Assembly (NCBI GenBank): GCA_031372705.1
Contig: JANMLV010000048.1
Span: 6,663 to 70,662 of the forward strand
DNA length: 64,000 nucleotides
Source: UBA7236 sp031372705
Lineage (GTDB): Bacteria > Bacteroidota > Bacteroidia > Chitinophagales > BACL12
Direction of reading: 5' to 3'
Positions within the stretch are counted from its first letter, which is position 1. Each line of letters begins with the position of its first letter. Both the position numbers and the translations under genes were made by a program. The notes under the pieces are model-generated. The model made no database searches. It was given only the letters and a program-made list of their open reading frames with translations, and had not been told where the DNA came from. This document shows, piece by piece, positions 16,527 to 26,009 of this stretch.

Positions 16527-17348
16527 ATGGCAGCAATTAAGAAAGAGAAAGATCAGATGTCCTTTATGGAACATCTTGAAGATTTGCGTTGGCATATTGT
16601 GCGGATAATTATTGTAATCTTTTTATTCAGTATTGCATTTTTAATTTATCCTGAGTTCATTTTTGATAAAATAATATTAGCGCCTAAAAACCCTGATTTT
16701 ATTACTTATAAATGGTTTTGTGATATTGGTGAACGATTTAATATCGGAGGACTTTGTTACTCAACTTTAGATTACAAATTATTTTATCTTAATTTATCAT
16801 CGCCTTTTCTTTTATATATCAAAATTGCCTTTATGGCAGGTGTCATCTTCGCTTTCCCTTATATACTTTGGGAAATTTGGCGATTTGTAAAACCGGCCTT
16901 ACACGATAAAGAAAAATCAAATCTTGGCGGATTAATTCTTGTTGCCACATTATTATTTTATGTTGGCGCATTGTTCGGCTATTTTTTAATGGCACCGTTT
17001 TCTATCAATTTCTTGGCAACATTTACCTTGAGCGATCAAATTGAAAATCAGTTTACATTTGATTCTTATCTCGGTATTTTAACAGGTATGGTATTGTGGA
17101 CCGGTATTATTTTCGAAATTCCTATGGTAGCTTATTTTCTCGCGAAATTAGGTTTGTTGGGAAGAGAATTTTTGGCAAAAAACAGAAAGTATGCATTTGT
17201 TGTTGCGCTTGTATTAGCGGCAATTATTACCCCTTCGGGAGATGTGTTCAGTTTATTCTTGGTAGCACTGCCACTGTGGTTGCTTTACGAAGTGAGTATT
17301 GTTGTTGTGATGGTTGTGGAGAAGAAGCGGTTGAAAAGTTTAGAATAA
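16527..17348 (+). CDS. tatC: Sec-independent protein translocase TatC
   Basis: The receptor subunit that recognises twin-arginine signal peptides at the inner membrane. It has 273 residues and six hydrophobic spans. The N-terminal cytoplasmic motif reads SFMEHLEDLRWHI (family: HLxELRxR), and 'FxFPYILWEIWRFVKPALHDKE' holds the conserved first cytoplasmic loop with the FxxPxL-type residues. No tatA or tatB lies next to it. An amine oxidase with a twin-arginine signal is encoded 4.4 kb downstream. Confidence 0.96.
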   Translation: MAAIKKEKDQMSFMEHLEDLRWHIVRIIIVIFLFSIAFLIYPEFIFDKIILAPKNPDFITYKWFCDIGERFNIGGLCYSTLDYKLFYLNLSSPFLLYIKIAFMAGVIFAFPYILWEIWRFVKPALHDKEKSNLGGLILVATLLFYVGALFGYFLMAPFSINFLATFTLSDQIENQFTFDSYLGILTGMVLWTGIIFEIPMVAYFLAKLGLLGREFLAKNRKYAFVVALVLAAIITPSGDVFSLFLVALPLWLLYEVSIVVVMVVEKKRLKSLE

Positions 17349-17356
17349 TTCAGATA

Positions 17357-17477
17357 GTTACCATTCTGTCGCCCCTACAGGGCTTGGTATGCCGTATGAT
17401 TCGCGTGTTACCAATCTGTCGCCCCTACAGGGCTGGAACCCAACTTCTGTCCGCGGTTTGGTCTCCCGACCAACCGC
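17357..17477. repeat. GTCGCCCCTACAGGGCT direct repeats and adjoining hairpin
   Basis: Two copies of GTTACCAWTCTGTCGCCCCTACAGGGCT start at 17357 and 17407, exactly 50 bases apart. Each contains an internal palindrome (GCCC-CTACA-GGGC). Just downstream GCGGTTTGGTC / GACCAACCGC (17453-17477) forms a further stem with loop TCCC. This GC-rich block stands out in an AT-rich genome and looks like a REP-type intergenic element. Confidence 0.75.
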
Positions 17478-17630
17478 TTTCCGGATGATGAATCGGAGCC
17501 GTTAATGTTATATCCGTCTCAAATTGGGTCGCAGACCGCGACACGGACTGCGTTCCTATTACAATATGTGTAGCAGCGCATTTTTCGTGTCGTGTCAGTG
17601 CCCCGACTGATTTATCTTACCCCAAAATAG

Positions 17631-17638
17631 TAACTTTG
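17631..17638 (+). promoter_or_regulatory. -7 box TAACTTTG immediately before rpiB
   Basis: An exact TAnnTTTG match only four bases before the rpiB ATG. Transcription would start at or within a few bases of the initiation codon, giving a leaderless or near-leaderless mRNA. Confidence 0.5.
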
Positions 17639-17642
17639 TATC

Positions 17643-18086
17643 ATGCAAACCAAAACCATCGCCATAGGCTGCGACCATGCGGGCTTTCCTTATAAGGAAG
17701 GAATTATTAATTACTTGAGTTCAAATGGATTCACAGTTAAGGATTTCGGAACCAATTCTTTAGACTCGGTTGATTATCCGGATTATGTGCATCCATTATC
17801 AAATAGTGTTGAATCGGGTGAGTCGGCAATGGGCATTTTGATTTGCGGAAGTGGAAATGGTGTTTGCCTCACTGCCAATAAGCATCAAGGAATTAGAGCA
17901 GCAATGGCATGGCGCGAAGATGTTGCAGCATTGGCACGTCAGCATAATAATGCCAATGTAATTTGCATTCCTGCCCGTTTCGTTTCATTGGAAGAAGCCG
18001 TAAATTTTGTGCATGTATTTTTACACACCGAATTTGAAGGTGGACGTCATGCAACGCGTGTTCAAAAAATTACAGATTTTAATTAA
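17643..18086 (+). CDS. rpiB: Ribose-5-phosphate isomerase B
   Basis: Interconverts ribose 5-phosphate and ribulose 5-phosphate in the pentose phosphate pathway. A 147-residue RpiB/LacA-family protein. Visible motifs: the N-terminal 'IAIGCDHAGFPYKE' phosphate-binding region, 'DYPDYVHP', and 'LICGSGNGVCLTANK' with the usual catalytic-loop Cys in ICGSGNG. It is the first gene of a tight run: the M28 peptidase starts nine bases after its stop, followed by two TPM proteins. Confidence 0.96.
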   Translation: MQTKTIAIGCDHAGFPYKEGIINYLSSNGFTVKDFGTNSLDSVDYPDYVHPLSNSVESGESAMGILICGSGNGVCLTANKHQGIRAAMAWREDVAALARQHNNANVICIPARFVSLEEAVNFVHVFLHTEFEGGRHATRVQKITDFN

Positions 18087-18095
18087 TTATTGCTT

Positions 18096-19667
18096 ATGAA
18101 ATTTTTAGGATTATTATTTATTGCTCTTTTGACAACGAGTGCTGTATTTGCACAGACGGAAGATTTAGCGGTGAAATACGCAAATACAATTACTGCCGAA
18201 GAGTTGCGCAATCATTTAACAATTTTTGCAAGCGATTACTACGAAGGCAGAGAAACAGGCACGCGCGGACTCGCAAGAGCAGCCGACTATTTATCCAAAC
18301 AATTTCAATTATCCGGAATTCCACCAATGAAAAAAATTGGTGGTTATTATCAAGATTATCCTTTGGTGGAATTTAAATGGGAAACATCTACTATTTCAAC
18401 CGAAAAAGATTTATTCGGATTAATGCAAGACTTTTATGGATACGCATCTGCCAATACTTCGTTATCATTAAACGCAAATGATATTGTATTTATGGGTTAT
18501 GGCATTGATGATTCATTATATAGCGATTATGCAAATGTTGATATAAAAGGAAAAATTGTTTTAGTAATGTCAGGCGAACCAATGATAAATGGCAAGTCTG
18601 TAATTACAGGAACTGATTCAGTAAGTGCATGGTCGAAAGATTGGAGGAAAAAGGCAAAAGCTGCCACTTCTAATGGAGCTGTATTATTGCTCACCATCGA
18701 TCCAAATTTATCCGATATTTTAAATAATCCCCAGTGGCGAAATTTTCTTGAAGGCAGCATGATAAGATTGCAATCGGAATACAAGCAACCTGAATATGCA
18801 AATAACTTATTTATTTCGCAACACATGGCAGAAAAGCTGTTGGGGAAAAAGAAAAAATTCATGCAAAAATCGCTCGATAAAATTGCAGCAACAGGCAAGC
18901 CTTCCAATTTTTTAGTAAAAAATACAATTATCGTTAATTTGGTAAAATCAGAAAGTACCATTTTTGCAGATAACGTTTTGGCCTATGTTGAAGGAACAGA
19001 TTTAAAAGATGAATTAGTAGTGGTTTCAGCACATTATGATCATCTTGGCATAGAGGATACAGTTGTTTATAATGGTGCTGATGATGATGGTTCAGGAACG
19101 GTAGGCTTATTAGAAATTGCTGAAGCAATGGCTTTGTCGAAAAAGAATGGCGACGGCCCAAGACGCAGTGTATTGTTTATTGCATTTTCAGGTGAAGAAA
19201 AAGGACTTTTAGGCTCAAAAGCATATACAGAAAATCCGGTTTTTCCTTTCGAAAATACTGTCGCTGATTTAAATATTGATATGATTGGGAGGGTAGATGA
19301 AGAACATACTTTGCAACCCAACTATGTTTATATAATTGGCAGTAATTTTTTAAGCACAACTTTGCATAGCATTAATGAAGCGGCAGCAAAAAATTATACG
19401 AATTTAGCATTGGATTATAAATATAATTCTACAACTGACCCTAATAGATATTACTATAGAAGTGATCATTACAATTTCGCGAAAAACAATGTTCCCGTTA
19501 TATTTTATTTTAATGGAACACATGCCGATTACCACCAACCAACCGATGATGTAGAGAAAATAAATTTCGATGTTTACGAAGAACGCTGTCGGTTAGTGTT
19601 CCATACTTTATGGATTTTAACTAATCAGGATGCCCGAATTAAAGTAGATGTTGCTCAGGAAGATTAA
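18096..19667 (+). CDS. Secreted M28 family zinc peptidase with PA domain
   Basis: A co-catalytic dizinc aminopeptidase or carboxypeptidase exported by Sec: the signal peptide runs MKFLGLLFIALL...VFAQ, cleaved after about residue 20. The PA-like insertion is seen around 'IVFMGYGIDDSLYSDY...GKIVLVMSGEP'. The zinc site motifs are SAHYDHLG, NGADDDGSGTVGLLE, FSGEEKGLLGS, NIDMIGR and 'DYHQPTDDVEKI'. The protein has 523 residues, normal for the Bacteroidota members. I chose the ATG at 18096 over a TTG two codons upstream because it begins the signal peptide. Confidence 0.94.
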   Translation: MKFLGLLFIALLTTSAVFAQTEDLAVKYANTITAEELRNHLTIFASDYYEGRETGTRGLARAADYLSKQFQLSGIPPMKKIGGYYQDYPLVEFKWETSTISTEKDLFGLMQDFYGYASANTSLSLNANDIVFMGYGIDDSLYSDYANVDIKGKIVLVMSGEPMINGKSVITGTDSVSAWSKDWRKKAKAATSNGAVLLLTIDPNLSDILNNPQWRNFLEGSMIRLQSEYKQPEYANNLFISQHMAEKLLGKKKKFMQKSLDKIAATGKPSNFLVKNTIIVNLVKSESTIFADNVLAYVEGTDLKDELVVVSAHYDHLGIEDTVVYNGADDDGSGTVGLLEIAEAMALSKKNGDGPRRSVLFIAFSGEEKGLLGSKAYTENPVFPFENTVADLNIDMIGRVDEEHTLQPNYVYIIGSNFLSTTLHSINEAAAKNYTNLALDYKYNSTTDPNRYYYRSDHYNFAKNNVPVIFYFNGTHADYHQPTDDVEKINFDVYEERCRLVFHTLWILTNQDARIKVDVAQED

Positions 19668-19694
19668 TTAATTTATAGTTTGAAAACCAACTGA

Positions 19695-20198
19695 ATGCCA
19701 AGAATTCCGCTTACATTAATTGCTTTGTTTTTATGGTGTTATGTTTACGGTCAAACCGTTTATACAGTTGAAACTATACCAAATCCTAAGCTTAACAACA
19801 ATGGTTATGTCAGCAATCCGGATAGTATTTTGTCTGCGAAAATAGTTGATAGTTTAAATACAATTTTGGGCACAATTGAAGACTCAACAACCGTTCAAGT
19901 AGCTATTGCAGTTGTAAATTCTATTGGCAATGCCGATTCGTATGCATTTCGCATTGCTTTAGCTAATTATTGGGGCGTTGGTCAAGCCGATAAGGATAAT
20001 GGATTATTATTCCTGATTGTTGTAGATAAAAAGCGCATCGAATTAGCGGTAGGATATGGTTTAGAAACTGTATTTCCGGATAGCCTTTGTCTGAAAATAA
20101 TAATGGAGCATATGGTGCCGCTGGCAAAAGATAAAATGTATGGCGAATGTTTAGTGGCCGGTGTTCAGCAAATTCAATTATACTTGAAAGAAGAATAA
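19695..20198 (+). CDS. Short secreted TPM-domain protein
   Basis: A 167-residue protein with a signal peptide (MPRIPLTLIALFLWCYVYGQ) and one TPM (YgcG/TLP18.3/Psb32) domain from about residue 22 to 160. TPM domains occur in envelope proteins and in the photosystem II repair phosphatase of plants; their bacterial role is mostly unknown. It lacks the membrane and glycine-rich parts of its neighbour at 20208, with which it shares the mature N-terminus (YTVETIP...GYVSNPD). It is therefore a truncated tandem duplicate or a partner subunit. It lies in the rpiB-M28-TPM-TPM run. Confidence 0.85.
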   Translation: MPRIPLTLIALFLWCYVYGQTVYTVETIPNPKLNNNGYVSNPDSILSAKIVDSLNTILGTIEDSTTVQVAIAVVNSIGNADSYAFRIALANYWGVGQADKDNGLLFLIVVDKKRIELAVGYGLETVFPDSLCLKIIMEHMVPLAKDKMYGECLVAGVQQIQLYLKEE

Positions 20199-20207
20199 AT
20201 TTTGACA

Positions 20208-21659
20208 ATGAAAAATATTTTTTTTGCTTGCTTGTTTTTTATTGGGTCGGGTAATTTATTTGCTCAAACTGCGTATACAGTAGAAACAATTCCGGATCCA
20301 AAAAACAATGGAGGTGGATACGTCAGCAATCCCGATAATGTGATAGATGTTTCAACTGTGGAAACTATTAATGCAGTATTGCGTGCACTGGAAGACTCAA
20401 CTACAATTCAAGTTGCCGTTGTTGTTGTAAATTCGATTGGAGATGAAGTGCCTGCGCAATTTCGAACCGAATTATTCAGGTATTGGGGTGTCGGACAAAA
20501 AGATAATGATAACGGATTGTTGATATTGTTAGTAATGGATCAACGAAGAATGGAATTTGAAGTAGGTTATGGATTGGAAGGAATATTAACAGATATCATG
20601 TGCGTGCGCATTCAGCAAACACACATGGTTCCTTTAGCTAAGGAAGGAAAATATAGCGATGCTGTTCTGGCCGGTGTTTTGCAAATAAATAAAGTGTTGG
20701 TTGATCCGCAATATCGAGATGAAGTTTACGCAGATAGTCTAAGTAATTCAGGACCAATTGCATGGTGGAAAGATACGGTTGCAACGCAGGCTATTTGGAT
20801 TTTTGCAGGTGTTTATGGATTAATAGCATTTGCAGTATTTAGAGGAAGAAAGACGGCTGTTACAAAGGCACCGTCGTATGTAAAAAACAATTTTTCGGAT
20901 GCATATGCAAATACTAAATTCGCCATTTTAAATCTCGCGGCTCCTGCAACTTTCATTGCATGGCAAGAAATTGCGGGAAATTTGCGCATATTCGAATTTG
21001 CTGCTTTTATTTATGGTCTGATATTAGTTTTGTTATTGGAAAAAAGATTTCGCGTTAATAGATACATTTTGAAAGAAGCCAAGAATTTGGAACCTCAAGT
21101 AACTTATAATCTTTTTGCAAAATCGCATAGCAATGGTTGGACTGCGGCAAATATATTTTTCCCGTTGCCATTTATTTTTTATTCTTTATTTAACAAATCA
21201 AGAATGAACGCACTCCGCAATACTGCTCCATTGGCCGACAACGGCGTGGCAATGGTAAAAATGAGTGAAAAAGATGACGATGGGTTTCTAAAGGCATTTC
21301 AATTAACGGAAGAGCAATTGCGTTCGGTTGATTACGATGTTTGGATTCACGAACCAACCAAACAGGTAAAATTATATCGATTTCAAAATTTTTTTAGTAA
21401 ATACAAGGACTGTCCAAACTGTGCAGCTGTTGCCTACTTAATGACAAAAAATGAAACACTAGTTTCACCTACTTACGATTCAAGAGGAACCGGACAAAAA
21501 ACCTATACTTGTAAAGCCTGTAACCATATAAATAAATCAACTTATACAATTGCAAAACGAACGCGCTCGAGTTCGTCGGGGTCGAGTGGAAGTGGCGGCG
21601 GAGGTAGTTCTTGGGGCGGTGGTAGTTCAGGCGGTGGCGGTGGTGGCAGCAGCTGGTAA
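20208..21659 (+). CDS. TPM-domain membrane protein with zinc ribbon and Gly/Ser-rich tail
   Basis: A 483-residue protein with a signal peptide (MKNIFFACLFFIGSGNLFAQ), a periplasmic TPM domain (about 20-165), and membrane segments near 'IWIFAGVYGLIAFAVF' and 'AAFIYGLILVLLL'. A zinc ribbon follows (CPNC...CKAC), and a low-complexity Gly/Ser/Trp tail ends the protein. The layout matches the YgcG family. The start is the ATG at 20208, not the TTG two codons upstream. It sits nine bases after the short TPM gene. Confidence 0.88.
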   Translation: MKNIFFACLFFIGSGNLFAQTAYTVETIPDPKNNGGGYVSNPDNVIDVSTVETINAVLRALEDSTTIQVAVVVVNSIGDEVPAQFRTELFRYWGVGQKDNDNGLLILLVMDQRRMEFEVGYGLEGILTDIMCVRIQQTHMVPLAKEGKYSDAVLAGVLQINKVLVDPQYRDEVYADSLSNSGPIAWWKDTVATQAIWIFAGVYGLIAFAVFRGRKTAVTKAPSYVKNNFSDAYANTKFAILNLAAPATFIAWQEIAGNLRIFEFAAFIYGLILVLLLEKRFRVNRYILKEAKNLEPQVTYNLFAKSHSNGWTAANIFFPLPFIFYSLFNKSRMNALRNTAPLADNGVAMVKMSEKDDDGFLKAFQLTEEQLRSVDYDVWIHEPTKQVKLYRFQNFFSKYKDCPNCAAVAYLMTKNETLVSPTYDSRGTGQKTYTCKACNHINKSTYTIAKRTRSSSSGSSGSGGGGSSWGGGSSGGGGGGSSW

Positions 21660-21776
21660 TTTTGCTTTTATTGATTTTAGCTTATTGCTTTATAACGCAA
21701 AATTTGCAATAACTTTAAATTATAAATAAAATTTGATATTGTTTTTTGCTTACATTTACAGAATGAATTCTTTTGT

Positions 21777-23357
21777 ATGGATAAGCGAAAACAGCGTGCC
21801 ACTAAGACAAATTTATTGCAATCAATCCAACGAGCTTATCAAATAGCGTTGGGTAGTAAGCAAAATAATATCCCGCTAAACGAATACAACCAAATTTTAT
21901 TAAGCAGACGAAAGTTTCTGCAAAATACCGGAAAAGCGTCAATTTTAACTGTTGCTGCGGGGTCTTCATTTCTTGCTGCTTGCACAACTAAAACAAAACC
22001 TGTAATAGTAATTGTTGGAGCCGGTATTGCCGGTTTAAATGCGGCTTATACATTAAAGCGAGCCGGATTATTTGCTGATATTTATGAAGCATCAGACAGA
22101 ACGGGCGGTCGCATATTTACTGCAAAAGATATCATGGGTAAAGGTTTAACCACCGAAATGGGTGGTGAATTTATTGACTCTACACATGAAGATTTATTTA
22201 AACTTATAGATACTTTTGATTTACCTTTATTAGATACAGATGTTGAATCAGAAAAGAAATTAAATCATGCTACCTATTTTTTTAATAATAGGTTACTAAC
22301 AGATGCTGATATTTTGGAAATGTTTTATCCTTATACAACGCAGTTAGCAGCCGATATTGATACAATAAGCGATGTAATTTCATATAAGGAATTTAGCGAA
22401 GCCGATAAAAAATTTGATAACATGTCTATCGCCGAATACCTAACATCTATAGGTGTTTCCGGCGATTTGTATAGTTTGCTCGACGTGGCATATACAACAG
22501 AGTATGGCGGCAATATTGCCGAACAATCTGCAATTAATTTTTTAATGTTGATGGATCCTGGCATGTCTGATACATTTAATTATTCAGGATACAGCGATGA
22601 ACGCTATAAGATTAAAGGTGGCAATCAAACCATTACCGATGAGTTGTCAAAGCGCCTGTCTAAACAGATTTATTTTGCCCATCGACTAGAAGCTATTTAT
22701 CGAAGTGATGAAAATAGTAAAACAGTGTTGAATTTTCAAACAGAAAGCGGTCCTAAAGAAGTAATTGCCGATTTTGTTATTTTAACCTTACCATTTACAA
22801 TTTTGAAAGATGTAAAAATGCAATGTGGTTTCTCCGATTTGAAAATCAGAGCTATTAACGAATTAGGATATGGCAGAAATGCAAAGTTTTTTACCGGATT
22901 TTCGAAACCGCTTTGGCGCGAACTTGGGTTTACCGGCTTCTCTTTTACAGATACTATTTTCCAAAATGGGTGGGATAACAGTCAGCTCCAAATTGGAGAT
23001 GGTGCCGGTTACACAATTTTTACGGGTGGCAATGCCAGTGATCAACTCGCCAATTTCAGCGATTTTGAAATTGCAGCTCAACTAATGCCTGTACTTGAAA
23101 ATCTTTTCCCCGGCATTACCCCGTTGCAAACACAGAAATTTGCTCGCTACCAATGGGCAAGCAGTCCTTTCGCCAAGGCAAGTTATGCATGCTTTAAACC
23201 CGGGCAATACACAACCCTTGAAGGAGCCCAGCGGGAGCCTTCAGGTAACATTTATTTTGCCGGCGAGCATTGCAGTTTCGAATTTCAGGGATTTATGAAC
23301 GGAGCTGCGCAAACCGGTAGAGAAGCCGCAGAAGCAATAATACAGGCAATTGGATAA
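21777..23357 (+). CDS. Tat-exported lipoprotein flavin amine oxidase
   Basis: An FAD-dependent oxidase of the monoamine oxidase/phytoene desaturase superfamily, 526 residues. A twin-arginine signal SRRKFLQ (43-49) follows an unusually long 42-residue N-terminal extension. Its hydrophobic core ends in the lipobox LAAC (C69), so the product should be a Tat-translocated lipoprotein. The FAD motif GAGIAG (81-86), the E104 ribose contact and the RTGGR motif are clear. The C-terminal FAD segment 'NIYFAGEHCSFEFQGFMNGA' is also present. The substrate could be an amine or amino acid; it is not determined by sequence. It needs the TatC encoded at 16527. Confidence 0.92.
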   Translation: MDKRKQRATKTNLLQSIQRAYQIALGSKQNNIPLNEYNQILLSRRKFLQNTGKASILTVAAGSSFLAACTTKTKPVIVIVGAGIAGLNAAYTLKRAGLFADIYEASDRTGGRIFTAKDIMGKGLTTEMGGEFIDSTHEDLFKLIDTFDLPLLDTDVESEKKLNHATYFFNNRLLTDADILEMFYPYTTQLAADIDTISDVISYKEFSEADKKFDNMSIAEYLTSIGVSGDLYSLLDVAYTTEYGGNIAEQSAINFLMLMDPGMSDTFNYSGYSDERYKIKGGNQTITDELSKRLSKQIYFAHRLEAIYRSDENSKTVLNFQTESGPKEVIADFVILTLPFTILKDVKMQCGFSDLKIRAINELGYGRNAKFFTGFSKPLWRELGFTGFSFTDTIFQNGWDNSQLQIGDGAGYTIFTGGNASDQLANFSDFEIAAQLMPVLENLFPGITPLQTQKFARYQWASSPFAKASYACFKPGQYTTLEGAQREPSGNIYFAGEHCSFEFQGFMNGAAQTGREAAEAIIQAIG

Positions 23358-23439
23358 ATTTGCCTCACTTTATGCTTAAAATTGTCACGGAATTGGTGCT
23401 ATGGCACTATTCTTGATTTCAAACTCAAAAAACAGCAAT

Positions 23440-23973
23440 ATGAAATATTTCGCCACACTCGGTTTTGCAGGTATGTTATTTTTAAGTTCTTGCACTTCAT
23501 ACTTAACGCCATATACATCTACCACCCAAACAAAAACTAACTTTGGAGAGGAACAATTGAAAAAAGTTCAATTTTATTTGGAAGGTGATATTACCCTTTA
23601 CCGCGATGTGTCAAACAGTGAAACCGAAATTACTTCCGGTGAAATTAAAATGGTTGACGGCAAAAAGGTAGAGCAAATAGTAATTAAATCCGGCACACCC
23701 GGTGTTATTGTAACTGCCGAAAATAGAGATACCTTTTTAGTGAGTTTCGATGCAGATGGCAGCTTCCTGCGATTTGGCGTTAATACCGATTATGCCGGAA
23801 AATACACCATGATGGCAAAAAAATGGGAAGGAAGAATAGGCATAGTTGATTATGCAGGTAAGGAATATAAATCTACTCCCGAAAGTATTTATGCTTATTT
23901 ATCTGTAAACATGGAGAAAATTAATAATACGACTGTTAATAGCAAAGAGGCAGGGGGGAGAACGATTGAGTAA
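23440..23973 (+). CDS. Small lipoprotein of unknown function
   Basis: A 177-residue protein. I chose the ATG at 23440 because it begins a lipoprotein signal peptide (MKYFATLGFAGMLFLSSC) with lipobox LSSC; an upstream ATG at 23401 would add 13 residues before it. The mature part is soluble and beta-rich with no recognised domain. 'GVIVTAENRDTFLVSFDADGS' and 'YTMMAKKWEGRIGIVDYAGKEY' suggest an antiparallel beta fold. The neighbours are the amine oxidase and a SEC-C protein, which give no clue. Confidence 0.75.
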   Translation: MKYFATLGFAGMLFLSSCTSYLTPYTSTTQTKTNFGEEQLKKVQFYLEGDITLYRDVSNSETEITSGEIKMVDGKKVEQIVIKSGTPGVIVTAENRDTFLVSFDADGSFLRFGVNTDYAGKYTMMAKKWEGRIGIVDYAGKEYKSTPESIYAYLSVNMEKINNTTVNSKEAGGRTIE

Positions 23974-24143
23974 ATTTCGGCACTAAATCTTACTCTTATT
24001 GCTATATTTTAATGTTGACTAGGATTTCGCCTAGTTTGATTAACAAGTCAGGATGTAATTTTTTATAGCATCCATATTTCGGCTTATTCATTAAGTTTTG
24101 GAGCATATTTTCATGTGGTCCAATTTTTTCCTAACTTTATTCC

Positions 24144-25724
24144 ATGTCAACTAAAAAATATTCCCTCCCTGACGAAGTGGTTACTTTTACCGATAATTTT
24201 AAGGAGTTTGATAGCCGCTATCAAATAAGTATAGAACAGCGAAATTTGATGCCTGAACTACTTGCAGACATTGATTTTGAAGATGTGATTGCGGCAATAA
24301 ATACCCTCGAACAATTGTTTCAAGATTACCCTGAAAATGTTTTATACAAAAGCATGTTAGCGTTAAATTACTTAAGTAATAAAAATTATAACAAAGCATT
24401 CCAATTAGCATCTGAAATATTAGCGGTATATCCTGATTTTTTGGATGCTAAACGATGCTTGGCAGGTTATTATAATGCGCATGGTGACACCGAAAAAACT
24501 TTCGAATTATTTGGAAAATTTTCAGGATGTATGCTGCTGTTTCCCGATAGAAAAAGTATTACTTATTCAGAATATTATGCCTATATATCCGCAGCTGTTG
24601 AATATTCAATTGCCATAAATGATGAATTTGGTGCGCAGGTATTTTTGGATAATTTACTTGAAATACCCCAACTGGAATTCTTGTCGTTCCAGTTGCAAGA
24701 GCAAATAGATGCCACTTTTGAACCTTCATTCCCGCCACCTCTTTTTGAAGTAACAACTACAGCACCGGTTCCTGTTACAATTAAATCTACGCCACCCAAT
24801 TTTCAGCATGCTGAAACACAACAATTTTATACGTTAGGACTGGAAATGGAGAATAGGAAGATTCGAGAATTGCTATCATTGCCTCGGGAATCATTTGCGG
24901 CTGATTTACAACTCATGCTCAGCGATTTATTGGAACGATTTAGCTACTTGAGTAATTCATCTTCCCCAAACAATCGGTTTATGATGTACCATGCAATGGC
25001 TTTTCTTGCAGCCATTGAAGCAGAAGATAAAGTGCCATTTTTATTAAACTTTTTGAAAAATAACACAGCATTTATAAACTATTGGACTTACCCGGGCGAG
25101 TCGCTAGAGTTGTTGCCGGTTTTTACTGTGTTGGGTAAAAATAAAATCGAACAATACGAAAAGTTTTTATTTGAACCCGGTATTGATAGTGAAGTTAAAA
25201 CAATGATTGTTAGTGCCTTGTTCCAAATAGCGCAGCAGTATCCATATAAATATACGGAATTGCTTGGTGCTTATAATCGCATATTCGTTAAACTAAATAG
25301 TAATTTTGATATAACCAATGTGTTTGACGACGATTTACTTTTAACAATGTGTGAAGACGCTTTAGAACTCGACAATGAAAATCTTGCACTTGAAGTAAAA
25401 TTGTTTTTTTATAATAAGCAGTTTAATGGTATTTTTCCTTGCACATTTGAAGATATGCTCACAGATGCAATTGAAGAGTCTAGACGTGATAATAAATTAG
25501 AACTAAAAAACATCTATCAATTTTATACTCAAGCGGCCGAACTTGCATTCGATGATGAAATATTTGAATCACTTTTAGATGTTTCACCTGATGATGAAAT
25601 GGAAGAGATTAACTCAGAAGACAGTCTCTTTACTAACATCGGACGCAACGCATTATGCCCCTGCGGCAGTGGGAAAAAATTTAAAAGGTGCCATGGTGGG
25701 TTGCCGGAAATTGGGAGTAATTGA
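24144..25724 (+). CDS. TPR-like protein with C-terminal SEC-C zinc motif
   Basis: A 526-residue cytoplasmic protein. The N-terminal 150 residues have helical-repeat (TPR-like) character, e.g. 'YPENVLYKSMLALNYLSNKNYNKAFQLASEIL'-type helices. The middle is alpha-helical and unassigned. The C-terminus ends in a SEC-C motif (NALCPCGSGKKFKRCHG), a zinc knuckle that in SecA binds SecB. In stand-alone proteins it is a general ribosome or protein contact module. A near-consensus box TAACTTTA (24132-24139) lies four bases before the ATG. Confidence 0.85.
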   Translation: MSTKKYSLPDEVVTFTDNFKEFDSRYQISIEQRNLMPELLADIDFEDVIAAINTLEQLFQDYPENVLYKSMLALNYLSNKNYNKAFQLASEILAVYPDFLDAKRCLAGYYNAHGDTEKTFELFGKFSGCMLLFPDRKSITYSEYYAYISAAVEYSIAINDEFGAQVFLDNLLEIPQLEFLSFQLQEQIDATFEPSFPPPLFEVTTTAPVPVTIKSTPPNFQHAETQQFYTLGLEMENRKIRELLSLPRESFAADLQLMLSDLLERFSYLSNSSSPNNRFMMYHAMAFLAAIEAEDKVPFLLNFLKNNTAFINYWTYPGESLELLPVFTVLGKNKIEQYEKFLFEPGIDSEVKTMIVSALFQIAQQYPYKYTELLGAYNRIFVKLNSNFDITNVFDDDLLLTMCEDALELDNENLALEVKLFFYNKQFNGIFPCTFEDMLTDAIEESRRDNKLELKNIYQFYTQAAELAFDDEIFESLLDVSPDDEMEEINSEDSLFTNIGRNALCPCGSGKKFKRCHGGLPEIGSN

Positions 25725-26009
25725 GGTGGAAGGCGAATTAAGTGGGAGGATGTAACTTAGGTAGGGTCTAGAATTCTGCTATATTGAATGTTTTAAATTC
25801 TGTGTTTGAACACGCTATAGAAATTAGTCCAGTTTGTTAACCACGGTTATTTTTTTGAATCACCTTTTTTCGCATACTAATAATGCTTACTTCTCAATAA
25901 GGTGATTTCGATAGCCGATAATTTTATAGACTTTAGTTAACGATATGGAATAAGTTAGGTGCAATGTCATTTATTGACTACGCTCGTGATTTGAATATCA
26001 TCGGCTTTG

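Noticed and set aside
17096..17488. A 130-codon plus-strand frame overlapping tatC and running into the repeat block.
   Set aside because: It is a shadow of tatC in another frame; its tail translates the REP-like repeat.
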